Source of the DNA: Leguminivora glycinivorella
Taxonomy: Eukaryota; Arthropoda; Insecta; Lepidoptera; Tortricidae
Length of the DNA: 64,000 nucleotides
Reading direction: 5' to 3'
NCBI RefSeq assembly: GCF_023078275.1
Contig: NC_062992.1
Coordinates: forward strand, 10,863,706-10,927,705
This document shows positions 20,270 through 30,985 of this stretch, one piece after another (positions within the stretch are counted from its first letter, which is position 1; the number at the start of each line of letters is the position of its first letter). A program made the translations under genes and the position numbers. Under the pieces are notes generated by a model. The model was not told the DNA's origin. It searched no databases and worked only from the letters and a program-made list of their open reading frames with translations.

Positions 20270-20450
20270 AATATTATAAATGGGAAAGTGTGTGTGTGCC
20301 TGTTTGTTTGTCCGTCTTTCGCGGCAAAACGGAGCGATGAATTGACGTGATTTTTAAGTGGAGATGGATTTTTTGTCTCTTTCTAACCCCCCACTTCCCT
20401 AGGGGGGGGGGGGGGGTCAACGTTTGTATGGCGAAGCCGCGGGCTATTTA
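20262..20450 (+). repeat. dispersed repeat R, copy 2
   Basis: TAATATTATAAATGGGAAAG, a TGTG run, CTTTCGCGGCAAAACGGAGCG, a run of 15 G, and TATGGCGAAGCCGCGGGC. Preceded by four tandem CCATAGT units (20241-20270). Confidence 0.6.
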
Positions 20451-20954
20451 TTTATTTACACAAAGAAAATTACACAGTATGACAGTAAATAAAACTAAAG
20501 CACCGTGAATTTTAAATAAACATTACAACAAGTAACACAAAAATAAAATATTAAACAGCAAAATTAAACATAACATAACACACTAAATATACTAAATAAC
20601 AGATGAAGGCCTAGCATCCAATCTCACACAAAACCTCAGGCATTCGTCACGTACAAACGCCCATCTGCTCGCAAAAATATCTACATTAGGTGCCCCGTCT
20701 AAAAACTCATTCACCATTTGTATTGCACGAACTAACGGTGACTTGCGGCGAGACACGGTCCGTGCGGCCGGCACCACCAGTAAAGGGTGCCTACGTTCAC
20801 GGAAGGCATATTTCGTCACAGGAGGAACAAACAGACGTACCAGCTGGGATACTAAAACCGGGCAATCTGACTCCCCCTTCAAAATACCACAAGCAACAGA
20901 CATCAGCACGAAATTACGCCTAACTTCTAACGAGAAGAAACCCAACGTCCCCAA
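20446..20954 (-). pseudogene. CR1/jockey-like non-LTR retrotransposon, C-terminal 3' remnant
   Basis: On the minus strand a 120-codon frame (20954-20592) shows the R-R-H-P-L-L-V-V-P-A-A-R-T, S-P-L-V-R and D-I-F-A arrangement typical of the region after the reverse transcriptase in lepidopteran LINE ORF2. An AT-rich 3' untranslated part and a (TAAA)n-type tail abut repeat R. RT and endonuclease are missing; ends at a normal stop. Confidence 0.5.
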
Positions 20955-21207
20955 AAGGAATATAGCTAATACCTATCCTATACACGTAGACTCATATACA
21001 TCGTCGGTATATTATATATTGACATCGTTGTCTGAGTACCCACAACGCAAACCTTCTTGAGCTTACCGTGGGCCTCAGTCAATATGTGTAAGAATGTCCT
21101 ATAATATTTATTTATTTTTGTTTATTTCATATAGACGACTCATTTCTTTCCGAACGGACTCTACCTACGGTGTTTTGGGTGTCCTTTGGTGGCAGTGATC
21201 GCTTATC

Positions 21208-21308
21208 TAAATCGATTTTTCGACCCCAAAAAACACTATAGTAAATTTCAATTGTTAGAGCCGCTTCTCTCAAAATATATAAATATGTGTTACAATAATT
21301 TCTCGTTT
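21208..21308. repeat. repeat fragment related to 11700-11822
   Basis: ATCGATTTTTCGACCCCAAAAAAC, AATTTCAATTGTTAGAGCCGC and a short ATAAATAT segment before TTTCTCGTTT, in the same order as the body and tail of the SINE-like repeat at 11505. Confidence 0.4.
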
Positions 21309-21790
21309 CGTCATCTTCCTTGCGTTATCCCGGCATTTGCCACGGCTTACGGGAGCCTGGGGTCCGCTTTGACAACTAACCCCAAGATTTGGCTGGCGAA
21401 AGCGACTGCCATCTGACCTTCCAACTGACTGTCAAATATCAAATGACATTTCCCTGTGTGGTGACGGGTTAAGAATTTCACCACCCCCTTTCTTCCCGTG
21501 GGTGTCGTAGAAGGCGACTGTGGGATATGGGTTAAATTGTGGCGTAGGCGAGAGGCTGGCAACCTGTCACTGCAATGTCACAGTTTCGTTTTCTTTCAAC
21601 CCCTTATTTGCCAAGAGTGGCACTGAAGCTTTAGTAGTTTCATGTGTTCTGCCTACCCCTATATGGGATACAGGCGTGATTGTATGTATGTATTTCCCAC
21701 ATAAGTTCCGAAAACCTCATTAGTACGAGCCGGGGTTCGAACCCGCGACCTCCGGCATGAAAGTCGCACGCTCTTACCGCTAGGTCACCT
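21309..21790 (-). repeat. SINE S1 copy 4, split by repeat S4
   Basis: S1 3' end at 21311, body to ATATCAAATGACATTT near 21450; S4 occupies 21451-21694; S1 resumes ACATAAGTTCCGAAAACCTC with reversed B box GGTTCGAACCC and GCTAGGTCACC. S4 therefore inserted after S1. Confidence 0.75.
21451..21694 (+). repeat. dispersed repeat S4, copy 2 (inside SINE S1)
   Basis: Begins GTGTGGTGACGGGTTAAG and ends with GCGTGATTGTATGTATGTAT. It is nearly collinear with the other S4 copies, with its TGTA-rich tail downstream. Confidence 0.7.
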
Positions 21791-21943
21791 ATAAATACAT
21801 AATGTAAGCACAGTATAATAAAGAGTACTATCGTACAGTATGCCCAATCCCGCTCCCCGCTGAAAGTGCCGCCCACCCGCTCTAGGTCTCACAGTTAACG
21901 CCACAGAACGCGATCAGTCGACCTGTCCTATCACACTCATACA

Positions 21944-22066
21944 CATGCGCGGATCCAGGGAGGGGGGGGCATGGGGGTCATGACCCCCCCCCCCCCCCCC
22001 CGAGCCTAGGTTGGCCATACAAATAGACCACGTGACCTCCTGGGCACGAAGCTGGATCCGCGCTTG
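21944..22066. mobile_element. hAT-like MITE with poly-G, copy 2
   Basis: Termini CATGCGCGGATCC and GGATCCGCGCTTG with a perfect 8-bp duplication CTCATACA (21936-21943 and 22067-22074). Shares TTGGCCATACAAATAGACCACGTGAC with copy 1 in inverse orientation. Confidence 0.85.
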
Positions 22067-22132
22067 CTCATACAACCATGGTACGCGTTCACCTACACTA
22101 CAGGAGCTTAGACTGTGTGCCTATAGTAGGGG

Positions 22133-23022
22133 ATCCGTACTAAGCTCGATTTTCACCGACGTGTTAACCAGATGAAAATAATATTTTATAAAATAGAATA
22201 AGTTTCTGAACATGTCTTACTATGGCAACCTCAATAAAAATGGTCAAGAATTTTTTTTTTTAATTTTCGAAAAAATTATAAATTTGAAATGAAACAAACT
22301 CCAGTAGAAAGTGTACTCTATACACATTATGCAGCACCTCAGTTGCCTACCTTTTTTTGGTCCCTAAGACCTGGCAGCCGCTGTCAAACAGGTAAGTTGA
22401 TGGTAGTAGTTGCACCCTTTTGTTATCCAATCCGGGCTAATCTTAAAATGAGGCCAACTTAATTACAAATAAAGTAGTATAAGGTTGCCTGAGAAAAATT
22501 GGTCATAAATCCTAGTTGCCAGGCTTTTAAGTTGAAAAATTCGGAGCGAGCAAAAGTCAAGACAGAGAGAGGTCGCTACTCAACGTGATAGATACGAACA
22601 ACTAACATGGAAACCAAGCTAAAATAAGCTTGGTGAAATGTATCTTACAACACACAATCAATTTTAAGAGCTAATGACACAAAATTCTTCTTTAGAAAGG
22701 AGTCCATTTGACATAATCCAAAGTCCATACTATTGCTAAGATAGTTGATATTTACATAGATTTGCCATCCTTTTCGAACTACTTGTAAGTGCGATTGGGA
22801 CGCACCGATGCGATGAAGATTATAAATCCAACTAGGGACATTTGCACCAACGATAACCACAAAATTAAAATTTTGAAAAAACCCCCGACCGCGACATAGT
22901 GGACCGATTTTCATGAAACATGGCTAAGAACACTCCCGACTAACTCAGCTTTCAAACAAAAATAACTAAATCGAAATCGGTTCATCCGTTGCGGAGCTAC
23001 GATGCCACAGACAGACACACAC

Positions 23023-23085
<63 letters not shown>

Positions 23086-24291
23086 CGTCAAACTTATAAC
23101 ACCCCTTCGTTTTTGCGTCGGGGGTTAAAAATAGAGGGTGAACCCGAGGATCAACCCACCATTTTATTACGGACTTCGACAGATGACAGCCCACTAACCC
23201 TGAGTTAAGTGGTTGGTGCAAGTGGGCCCAACGCCGGTGTGTTACGCCCGCAAGTTCCAGGAATTGACTATTCGTGTTTCTATGTAATTCAACGTGCGTT
23301 CTCTCACAATAATTAGTGGGTGCGTGGTATCCTTTTCTATCATCACGATGAGTAAGTACGCGCAACTTCTCTTTGTCTTGGATTTTTGCTCGCTCCGAAT
23401 TTTTCAACTTAAAAGCCTGCATGGCAACTAGGATTTATGACCAATTTTTCTCAGGCAACCTTATTCTACTTTATTTGTTATTAAGTTGGCCTCATTTTAA
23501 GACTAGCCCGGATTGGTTAACAAAAGGGTACAACTACTACCATCAAGTTACCTGTTTGACAGCGGCTGCCAGGTCTTAGGGACCAAAAAAAGGTAGGCAA
23601 CTGAGGTGCTGCATAATGTGTATAGAGTACACTTTCTACTGGAGTTTGTTTCATTTGGTAAACACGTCGGCGAAATTAGTAAAAAATATTTATTTTTCAA
23701 AGATTTAAAAAAAATTATCTTGACCATTTTTATTGCGGTCGCCATAGTAAGACATGTTCAGAGAATTATTTTATTTAATAAAATATTATTTTCACCTGAT
23801 TAACACGTTGGTGAAGATCGACCTTAGTACGGATCTTAGACATGGATTTTGCTCCGAATTTTTCAACTTAAAAGTCTGGCAACTAGGATTTATGACCAAT
23901 TTTTCTCAGGCAACCTTATACTACTTTATTTGCTATTAAGTTGGCCTCATTTTAAGACTAGCCCGGATTGGTTAACAAAAGGGTGCAACGACTACCATCA
24001 ACTTACCTGTTTGACAGCGGCTGCCAGGTCTTAGGGACCAAAAAAAGGTAGGCAACTGAGGTGCTGCATAATGTGTATAGAGTACACTTTCTACTGGAGT
24101 TTGTTTCATTTGGTAAACACGTCGGCGAAATTAGTTAAAAATATTAATTTTTCAAAGATTTTTAAAAAATATTCTTGACCACTTTTATTGAGGTTGCCAT
24201 AGTAAGACATGTTCAGAAACATATTTTATTTCATAAAATATTATTTTCATCTGGTTAACACGTCGGTGAAGATCGAGCTTAAGTACGGATC
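22133..24291. mobile_element. large foldback element with duplicated right arm
   Basis: The left arm (22133-22585) begins GATCCGTACTAAGCTCGA. Its inverse occurs twice in tandem at the right: 23355-23835 and 23846-24291, both ending in GTACGGATC. The arms share CAGCGGCTGCCAGGTCTTAGGG, TGTATAGAGTACACTTTCTACTGGAG and TTAACACGTYGGTGAAGATCG. A family N copy sits in the centre. No transposase is visible. Long, internally duplicated arms recall Foldback/Galileo-type elements; superfamily is inference. Confidence 0.7.
22850..23128 (-). repeat. dispersed repeat N, copy 3 with (CAGA)n
   Basis: Inverse copy inside the foldback centre, with a CAGA microsatellite of about 15 units near 23023-23083. Confidence 0.75.
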
Positions 24292-24579
24292 TTAGACTAC
24301 TAGGAAGCCTCTTTCATATATTTGATCGCCAGTGTATTAGGTGTGATATGAGTAAGGTATAACAAACAATGCTGATCTTGTGAAAACCTCCAAAACACTA
24401 GGTTTAATTAAATCGTAAGTAGACGATTGAAACCGACCTTTTCAAGAGGGTCCGTGTTAAGAACGGGTCAAGAGAGGGGGCAAGGGTGGATTTTGTAAAA
24501 CTATAGGATGAGGTAAGTGGGTCCCAGCGTTCTTTGTAGATCATTTTCATAGTTTTTTGTAATGTGAGAATCGGTATAC

Positions 24580-24916
24580 AGGGTGTAAACCTAATACGGG
24601 CGAACCTCTTAACGGTGGTGGGTATAGGACGTATAAAATGTAATTAGATAACTTTTACTTAAAATTGAAATATTTTTTTTATCTATACAAATTAATTCGG
24701 CCCGCAACGTAATGCAAACACACTCTCGTTAAACGCTCGTTGACAGTTGTCATTGATTGTCATCGCAACCACGTTTACAGTACATTGCTGCTGAGATTTT
24801 TTTCAAAAATTCATTATGGGGGGAAAATTAAGAGTAAATCAAAAACACCTCTTAATTAATGATAACAATATTGAATTATACGCCTGGTTTCATTTATCGC
24901 CCTTATTACGTTTACG
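24580..24916. mobile_element. family D MITE, copy 2
   Basis: CAGGGTGTAAACCTAATACG at the left and TTATTACGTTTACG at the right; TA on both sides (24578-24579, 24917-24918). Collinear with 12714-13076. Confidence 0.75.
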
Positions 24917-24982
24917 TATTTAATTTTGTTTTTTTTTTCTGTCATTTTATATGTGGATAATAATTCTCATTTGTCACATGTT

Positions 24983-25200
24983 TAACCTCCGACGCAAAAA
25001 CGACGGGGTGTTATAAGTTTGACGTGTCTGTCTGTCTGTCTCTCTGTTTACGAATATGGGCCAAATTGTCAAAACTGAGGTTCAAAAGTTTTAAGCCTGT
25101 GTCGAGAGATGGTAACCATGCACTGTGATTACATATTTTACTTCGACAGAAACTCTCTTATAATACTCGATCCTCTTTACTAATATCCAAGTCAAATATC
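24983..25200 (+). repeat. repeat N 5' fragment fused to repeat T
   Basis: AACCTCCGACGCAAAAACGAC through a TCTG run, then switches at about 25050 to AATATGGGCCAAATTGTCAA and GGTTCAAAAGTTTTAAGCC, which match the inverse of 55375-55510. Confidence 0.55.
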
Positions 25201-25380
25201 GCCTACGGCACTTAATATCTGCCAAATGTAATAACCTCATATATTATTTATTTGATTAATAAGCCTCTCCATGTTAGCACTGAAGGTAAATAATAATAAT
25301 GCAGGTAATTAATATATCAGAAGGAGAACAATGGCTTATAAGAAAACGCGGGAAAACCTCGTATTGGCTATAATGTAATA
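25201..25380. other. no supported gene
   Basis: AT-rich spacer before family A. Confidence 0.3.
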
Positions 25381-26035
25381 AAAAAACCGGCCAAGAGCGT
25401 GTCGGGCCACGCGCTTAGTGTAGGGTTCCGTAGTTTTCCGTATTTTTCTCGAAAACTACTGAACCTATCAAGTTCAAAACAATTTTCCTAGAAAGTGTTT
25501 AGAAAGTTCTACTTTTGTGATTTTTATCATATTTTTTAAACATATGGTTCAAAAGTTAGAGGGGGGGGGGGGACACTTTTTTCCTATAGCAGCGATTATT
25601 TCCGAAAATATTAATATTATCAAAAAACGATTCTAGTTAACCCTTATTCATTTTTAAATACCTATCCAACAATATATCACACGTTGGGGTTGGAATGAAA
25701 AAAAATGGGTGCGTATCGATCGGTATAACTTTTTTTGATATATTTTTAGTCGTTATAACGATCATTTGATATAATTATTGAATCATATAACAACAAATAA
25801 TACACTGACAAATTGTATAATTCTTATTTAATATAATGATCATTTTTTCGAATAACATTTACTATAACATACTTTGAATATAATGCTTATTTCCTATAAT
25901 AAATAAATTGTATAACACAAATTCTTTCTAAAGCCCAGTTAGAATCGCACAATAAATTAGATCCATCATTTACCAGAAAAGTAGATTAGGTTAGAACTGT
26001 GACCCTTACACACAACGCGCTGCTACCAGACAAAC

Positions 26036-26060
26036 AGGTTAGGTTAGGTTAGGTTAGGTT
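26036..26060. repeat. (TTAGG)n run at the retrotransposon 5' junction
   Basis: Five perfect AGGTT units, the insect telomere motif, end exactly where the retrotransposon begins. On the other side the sequence resumes (A)GGTTAGAACTG. The sister unit at about 31052-31066 has three AGGTT in a row. Confidence 0.85.
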
Positions 26061-26061
26061 A

Positions 26062-27483
26062 GTTAGCGCTTCCGAAAACGCTCGTTTAAAGGCGGATATG
26101 GTCGAGCTCCGTAAGGAAATGGGCGAGCTGCGAGCTAGCCTTGGGCAGCGCCTCGAAGACACGCGCCAAGAGATAGTGACAACACCGGCTCGAGAGCAAG
26201 GCGACCTAGAGAGCAACATTGTGGACAAAGTGAGTGCCATGATGGGTGCAAGGTTAAGCGCCTTGGAGGAGAGACTGCTCCCACAACAACCTGTCCAGGA
26301 GTTGACTACTCCCACACCGTCCAAAGCAGGGAGCTCTCCACCCGGTCGCACCCCGGCTCCTACTAACTCAGGGAGTGCGAAGCGGGCCGCGAAGCAAAAA
26401 AAGAAGAAGGAGAGGCCCAAAAAGTATCGTACGAGTGTCCCTGACCCTGCTTCCCAAGTCCGGCAGCCGCAGCCGCAGACACCAGTGCCTGCCTCTGAAG
26501 AGGATTGGACGGTTGTGGGCAAGCGGGGTAAGAAGAAGAAAAAAAATAAGACCCCCGCTGGAGCAGCAACGACTGCGAAGGCACAACAGCCGGCGGCCCC
26601 GCGGAAAGCACAAGAGGGGAAGAAGGGTCGTAAAAAAGACAAGGCGACACTGCGCACTCCGCAGTCAGCAGCCGTGGTCCTCACCCTTCAGATGGGAGCA
26701 GAAGAGAGGGGCGTCACCTACGGAACGGTAATCACCGAGGCCAAATCAAAAATTTCCCTGAGCGGGCTCGGTATCACTGGTCTGAGGTTCCGTAGGGCAG
26801 TGACAGGGGCGGCAATTCTTGAGATCCCGGGCCCGGTCTCCACCAGTGGCGACAAAGCAGACTCTCTTGCTGCTAAACTGAGGGAGACGCTAAATGAGGC
26901 CGACGTCCGTATCGCTAGGCCGGTAAAATGCGTGGAGATGCGCATTTCAAGCTTGGATGACTCGGTCTCAGAAGCAGAGCTCGCCGCTGCCGTGGCGAAA
27001 GGCGGGGGGTGTGCCCTCGAGGCGGTTAATGTCGGCCGGATTTCCCGCACGCTGGCAGGCCTGGGCACAGCATGGGTTCGTTGCCCTGTAGCAGCCGCCA
27101 AGAAAGTGGCTGAGGGGCGACTCCTCGTCGGCTGGGCTTCGGCTAATGTGAAGCTGCTGGAGCCTCGACCCCTGAGGTGCTACCGCTGCCTGATGCCTGG
27201 CCATGTTAGGAACGGGTGCACCTCAGAAATCGACCGCAGCGACCAATGTTATCGCTGCGGTAAAATCGGGCACCGGGCCAGGGACTGCACCGCCGCGCCC
27301 CACTGCACTCTGTGCGCAGCAGGCGACAAACCTGCAGATCACAGTGCTGGTAGCAGTTCCTGCTCGATGGGGGCTAAAGCCCCGAAACGCGCGTCTCGGA
27401 AGGTGGCCAGCAAACTAGTCACCCCTAGAGCGTCTACGCCTCCGGCTGCACAAGAGGGCACGATTAACAATGCGCCAAAATGA
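26062..27483 (+). CDS. ORF1 (gag-like nucleic-acid-binding protein), 5' truncated
   Basis: Open from the insertion junction; first in-frame ATG at 26098 gives 461 residues. The N-terminal part (Glu/Leu/Arg-rich, L-R-K-E-M-G-E-L-R) looks like a coiled coil cut short. A Lys/Arg/Pro-rich linker follows (about residues 100-195), then the gag core. Three zinc knuckles follow: C361-C364-H369-C374, C384-C387-H392-C397 and a longer variant C403-C406-H415-C422, the usual R1-clade set. The stop TGA overlaps the ORF2 ATG (ATGA, 27480-27483). SART1 ORF1 proteins are longer, consistent with truncation. The frame itself is undamaged. Confidence 0.85.
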   Translation, partial: VSASENARLKADMVELRKEMGELRASLGQRLEDTRQEIVTTPAREQGDLESNIVDKVSAMMGARLSALEERLLPQQPVQELTTPTPSKAGSSPPGRTPAPTNSGSAKRAAKQKKKKERPKKYRTSVPDPASQVRQPQPQTPVPASEEDWTVVGKRGKKKKKNKTPAGAATTAKAQQPAAPRKAQEGKKGRKKDKATLRTPQSAAVVLTLQMGAEERGVTYGTVITEAKSKISLSGLGITGLRFRRAVTGAAILEIPGPVSTSGDKADSLAAKLRETLNEADVRIARPVKCVEMRISSLDDSVSEAELAAAVAKGGGCALEAVNVGRISRTLAGLGTAWVRCPVAAAKKVAEGRLLVGWASANVKLLEPRPLRCYRCLMPGHVRNGCTSEIDRSDQCYRCGKIGHRARDCTAAPHCTLCAAGDKPADHSAGSSSCSMGAKAPKRASRKVASKLVTPRASTPPAAQEGTINNAPK

Positions 27484-30400
27484 ATCAGGCAGTTAATCGA
27501 ATCCTCCAGGCGAACATAAACCACTGCGCCGGGGCTCAAGATCTCCTCCTGCAGTCCATGGCGCAGTGGTCGATAGATGTCGCTGTGGTCGCCGAGCCGT
27601 ACTATATCCCTCCCAACCACAACTGGGCTGCGGATGTGGACGGCTTGGTGGCCATTATAACAAAGGCAGGGGCAGAGGGCATAACGCTCTTGTCGAGGGG
27701 TCAGGGTTATGTGGCGGTTATCTGGGGTGACATCACCCTGATCGGGGTATACTTCTCCCCCAACAAAAGAGTCTCCGAGTTCGAGGCTCTCCTCGGCCAC
27801 CTAGCGGCTCTCGTGGGGCAGACCCAACCGCGCCAGGTAGTCGTCGCGGGTGACTTAAATGCCAAGTCCATGGCTTGGGGCTGTCCCGCGACAAATATTC
27901 GAGGAGACCTTCTGGAGGAGTGGGCGACAATGACCGGCATGTCGATTCTGAACCGAGGGTCGGCAAGCACATGCGTGCGCTGGCAGGGTGAGTCCATCGT
28001 GGACGTAACGTTCGCGACCCCGGCACTCGCGACCCGTGTCCGTGATTGGAGAGTACTAGAGACGGTGGAAACACTATCGGACCATTTGTACATTCGGTTT
28101 GATGTCTCCACGTTCTCCGGGGGTACGACAGTCACAGATCATCACCCGAATCGCCGTACCGCGACCTCTTCCACTCGGTGGGCCCTAAACAGCCTAGATC
28201 GTGAAGCGGTAGAGATAGCGTCTATCGTCCAGGCCTGGACAACATCTACCGGGCCTGTGGAGGTCGAGGAAGAGGTAGCCTGGTTCAGAGAAGCCATGTC
28301 ACAAGTCTGTGATGCAGGCATGGCTCGAGCCAAGCCTCGACCTCCGAAACGGCAAGTGTATTGGTGGTCTCGAGAAATCGCAGAACTTCGATGCCGTGCC
28401 AACAAGGCGAGACGTCAGTACACTCGGTCCCGCCGACGAAGGAGGACCCGAGACGTCGACGAGGAGTCGCGGCTGTACAGCGCATACAGAGAGGCGGTCA
28501 AGACGCTGCAGATTTCCATCTGCGAAGCGAAGGCGAGCGCCAAAGCGGAGCTTCTCGAGACTCTAAACCGAGATCCATGGGGGAGGCCCTACAAGGCGGT
28601 CAGGGGCAAACTACGCCCCTGGGCCCCTCCCTTGACGGAGAGTCTCGAGCCTCGGTTGCTGGAGGTTGTTGTTTCTAGCCTGTTCCCGAACAGACCGGAG
28701 CACCAGCCCCCAGCAATGGCACCTCCCCGTCAGCGCGCTGGATATGAGGTTGCGGAAGTCGAGGTTCCTCCGGTAACGGAGGCAGAACTAGACGCAGCCG
28801 TGTTTAAGATGAAAGCCAAAAACACGGCACCGGGTCCAGATGGGATCCCAGGACGTGTCCTGGCTCTGGCGCTGCGGGCCCTGGGGGAGAGATTTCGAGG
28901 ACTACTGGACGCCTGTCTACAGTCCGGCCGATTTCCGACCATCTGGAAAACCGGCCGGCTCGTCCTCCTGAAAAAGACGGGCGCCCCGCGGATTCTCCAT
29001 CAGCCTACCGTCCGATCGTGTTGCTCGACGAGGCTGACAAGCTCTTCGAGCGTATCATCTGCTGTCGCCTCGTCGAGCACCTCCGGGGAGTGGGACCCGA
29101 TTTGTCCGAACACCAGTTTGGATTCCGAGAGGGCAGGTCGACAGTAGATGCGGTCGCGCGAATCAAAGCACTCTCAGATGAGGCGGTCGGCCACGGTGGG
29201 GTTCTCTTGGCGGTGTCCTTGGATATCGCCAATGCCTTTAACACTCTACCGTGGTCGTGTATTAGGGAAGCACTGAAACACCACAAAGTGCCCCCTATTT
29301 GTGCCAAATAGTCGGGTCCTACCTTTCGGAGCGGTGTGTGGAGTACCCAGTCCGGGGCGGCGGGCTGACAAGGTGGGAGACATCGTGCGGTGTTCCACAG
29401 GGCTCGGTCTTAGGGCCGCTTCTGTGGAACATCGGGTACGACTGGGTCCTGCGGGGGAGCTTCTACCGGGATCAAATGTGACTTGCTACGCAGACGACAC
29501 GCTGGTCACATCCCGGGGAACCTCGTACCGGGAAGCAGCACGCCTTGCCACCGTGACGGTAGCACAGGTGGTGAGGCGCATAGCGATGCTGGGTCTGGAG
29601 GTGGCGTTGCACAAGTCTGAGGCACTCTGCTTCCACACAGCCCGGAAGGCGCCGCCTGCTGAAGCCAGCATCGTTGTTGGTGGCACTCGAATCGAGGTCA
29701 AGTCCAACATGAAATATCTTGGACTTGTCCTTGACTCCCGCTGGAACTTCCGCGAGCACTTTGTCCGCCTGACCCCCGACTCATGGCAGCATCGGCCGCA
29801 CTGAAGCGACTGATGCCCAACATTGGTGGGCCGGAGGTTGCGAGCCGCCGTCTTTATATGGGGGTGGTGCGATCGATGGCCTTGTACGGGGCACCGATCT
29901 GGGCGGAGAACCTGGCGGCCCGAAATGTCGCCCTGCTGAAGAGGGCTCAGAGGGCGATGGCGATCAGCGTCGTACGCGGGTATCGCACCACCTCATACGA
30001 TGCGGCGTGCTTACTAGCGGGAACGCCTCCTTGGAACCTGAAGGCGGAGGCCCAAGCGTCTCTGTATGAGTGGCGTAGGGACCTCCGGCTCCAGGAGTAC
30101 CATCCTGCGCCCAGAGAAGTAGAGGCACAGAAGCTCCTCGTCCAGCAGTCCATAGTCCTCCAATGGGAGGAACAACTGGCTGAACGAGAGGAAGGACACA
30201 GGACTGTCGAGGCAATCCGGCCGGTCTTACAGGACTGGCTGGAGAGAGAATGGGGCTCATTAACCTTCCGGCTGGTGCAGGTGCTTACGGGTCATGGCTG
30301 CTTCGGTAGCTACCTGCACCGGTTCGCAAGACGGGAGGTGACAGCCGAGTGCCATCAGTGCAGATGCGACGAGGACACAGCGCAGCATACTCTGGAGGAA

Positions 30401-30655
30401 TGCCCTGCCTGGGCGGGGCAGCGCCGGGACCTCGTGGCAGTGGTGGGAGACGACCTCTCCCTGCCGGCCGTGGTTAAGGCTATGGTCGCCAACGAGAGGT
30501 CGTGGAAAGCGGTCCTCTTCTTCTGCGAGGATGTAACGTCGCAGAAGGAGGCGGCGGAAAGGGAAAGGGAGGCAGACCCAGCTTCGCACCCTATCCGCCG
30601 TAAGCGCACAGGGGCCCGGAGAAGAGCTTATGCCCACCTCCTCCCCCCCACCTAG
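27480..30655 (+). pseudogene. ORF2 (endonuclease/reverse transcriptase), frameshifted
   Basis: The first 555 codons are open: APE endonuclease with N15, E39, Y91-F-S-P-N, G124-D-L-N and S200-D-H motifs, then the start of the RT (APGPDG). The frame is then lost near 28985, again near 29297, near 29460 and near 29785, with RT blocks FGFREGRST, GVPQGSVLGPLL and the catalytic YADD (29487-29498) lying in successive frames. The last segment (to 30655) ends with a C-H-Q-C...H...C finger (30350-30400). At least four frameshifts make it inactive. Confidence 0.85.
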
Positions 30656-30985
30656 TGAAGTCTGGGCAGTGGCGCGGGGGCGTCACTGTCCATTACAAAG
30701 GCCGCACAGAGGAGGCGCGCGTGTAGCCCACATGCCGTCTGAGGAGGCAGGGGTAGAGGTTCCTCTCTAGCCCTCACAGAGAAGGGCCCGCTGCAAGTGG
30801 TAGGGGCGGGCGGCGCCGGCGTGGTCACGGTTGCGTACTCAAGAGTTCCCGTGGCCACGCTCCATTGGCGGCGCGCAGGCATACCGTTGGTTTTTTAGTG
30901 GGTAGCGGCGCCTCTTGCCGAGTCTCACATAACCCGCACAACCTCCCCCAGGTGTGTGGGTATACATAAAGTATTTTCCCAACGC
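30656..30985 (+). other. 3' untranslated region of the SART-like element
   Basis: GC-rich non-coding sequence between the ORF2 stop and the poly(A) tail. No polyadenylation signal is obvious, as often in R1-clade elements. Confidence 0.6.

Larger units (their letters stand above)
21800..24345 (-). repeat. dispersed repeat H, inverse copy carrying two insertions
   Basis: H sequence runs 21800-21943, is broken by the hAT-like MITE at 21944-22066, continues 22067-22128 (ACGCGTTCACCTACAC, GCTTAGACTGTGTG), is broken by the 2.2-kb foldback, and resumes at about 24300 with GCCTCTTTCATATATTTGATCGCCAGTGT. Order agrees with the copies at 15385 and 62293. Confidence 0.7.

Noticed and set aside
23002..23090. 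CRISPR-like regular repeat
   Set aside because: A simple CAGA microsatellite with no spacers; eukaryotic context.
22997..23422. 141-codon reverse frame ending in many SVCL repeats
   Set aside because: Translation of the CAGA/TCTG microsatellite of repeat N.
26036..26060. chromosome end or telomere
   Set aside because: Only five TTAGG units, embedded in a transposon with further sequence on both sides; not a telomere.
26049..26684. 211-codon reverse frame opposite ORF1
   Set aside because: Antisense shadow of the GC-rich ORF1; no domain of its own.
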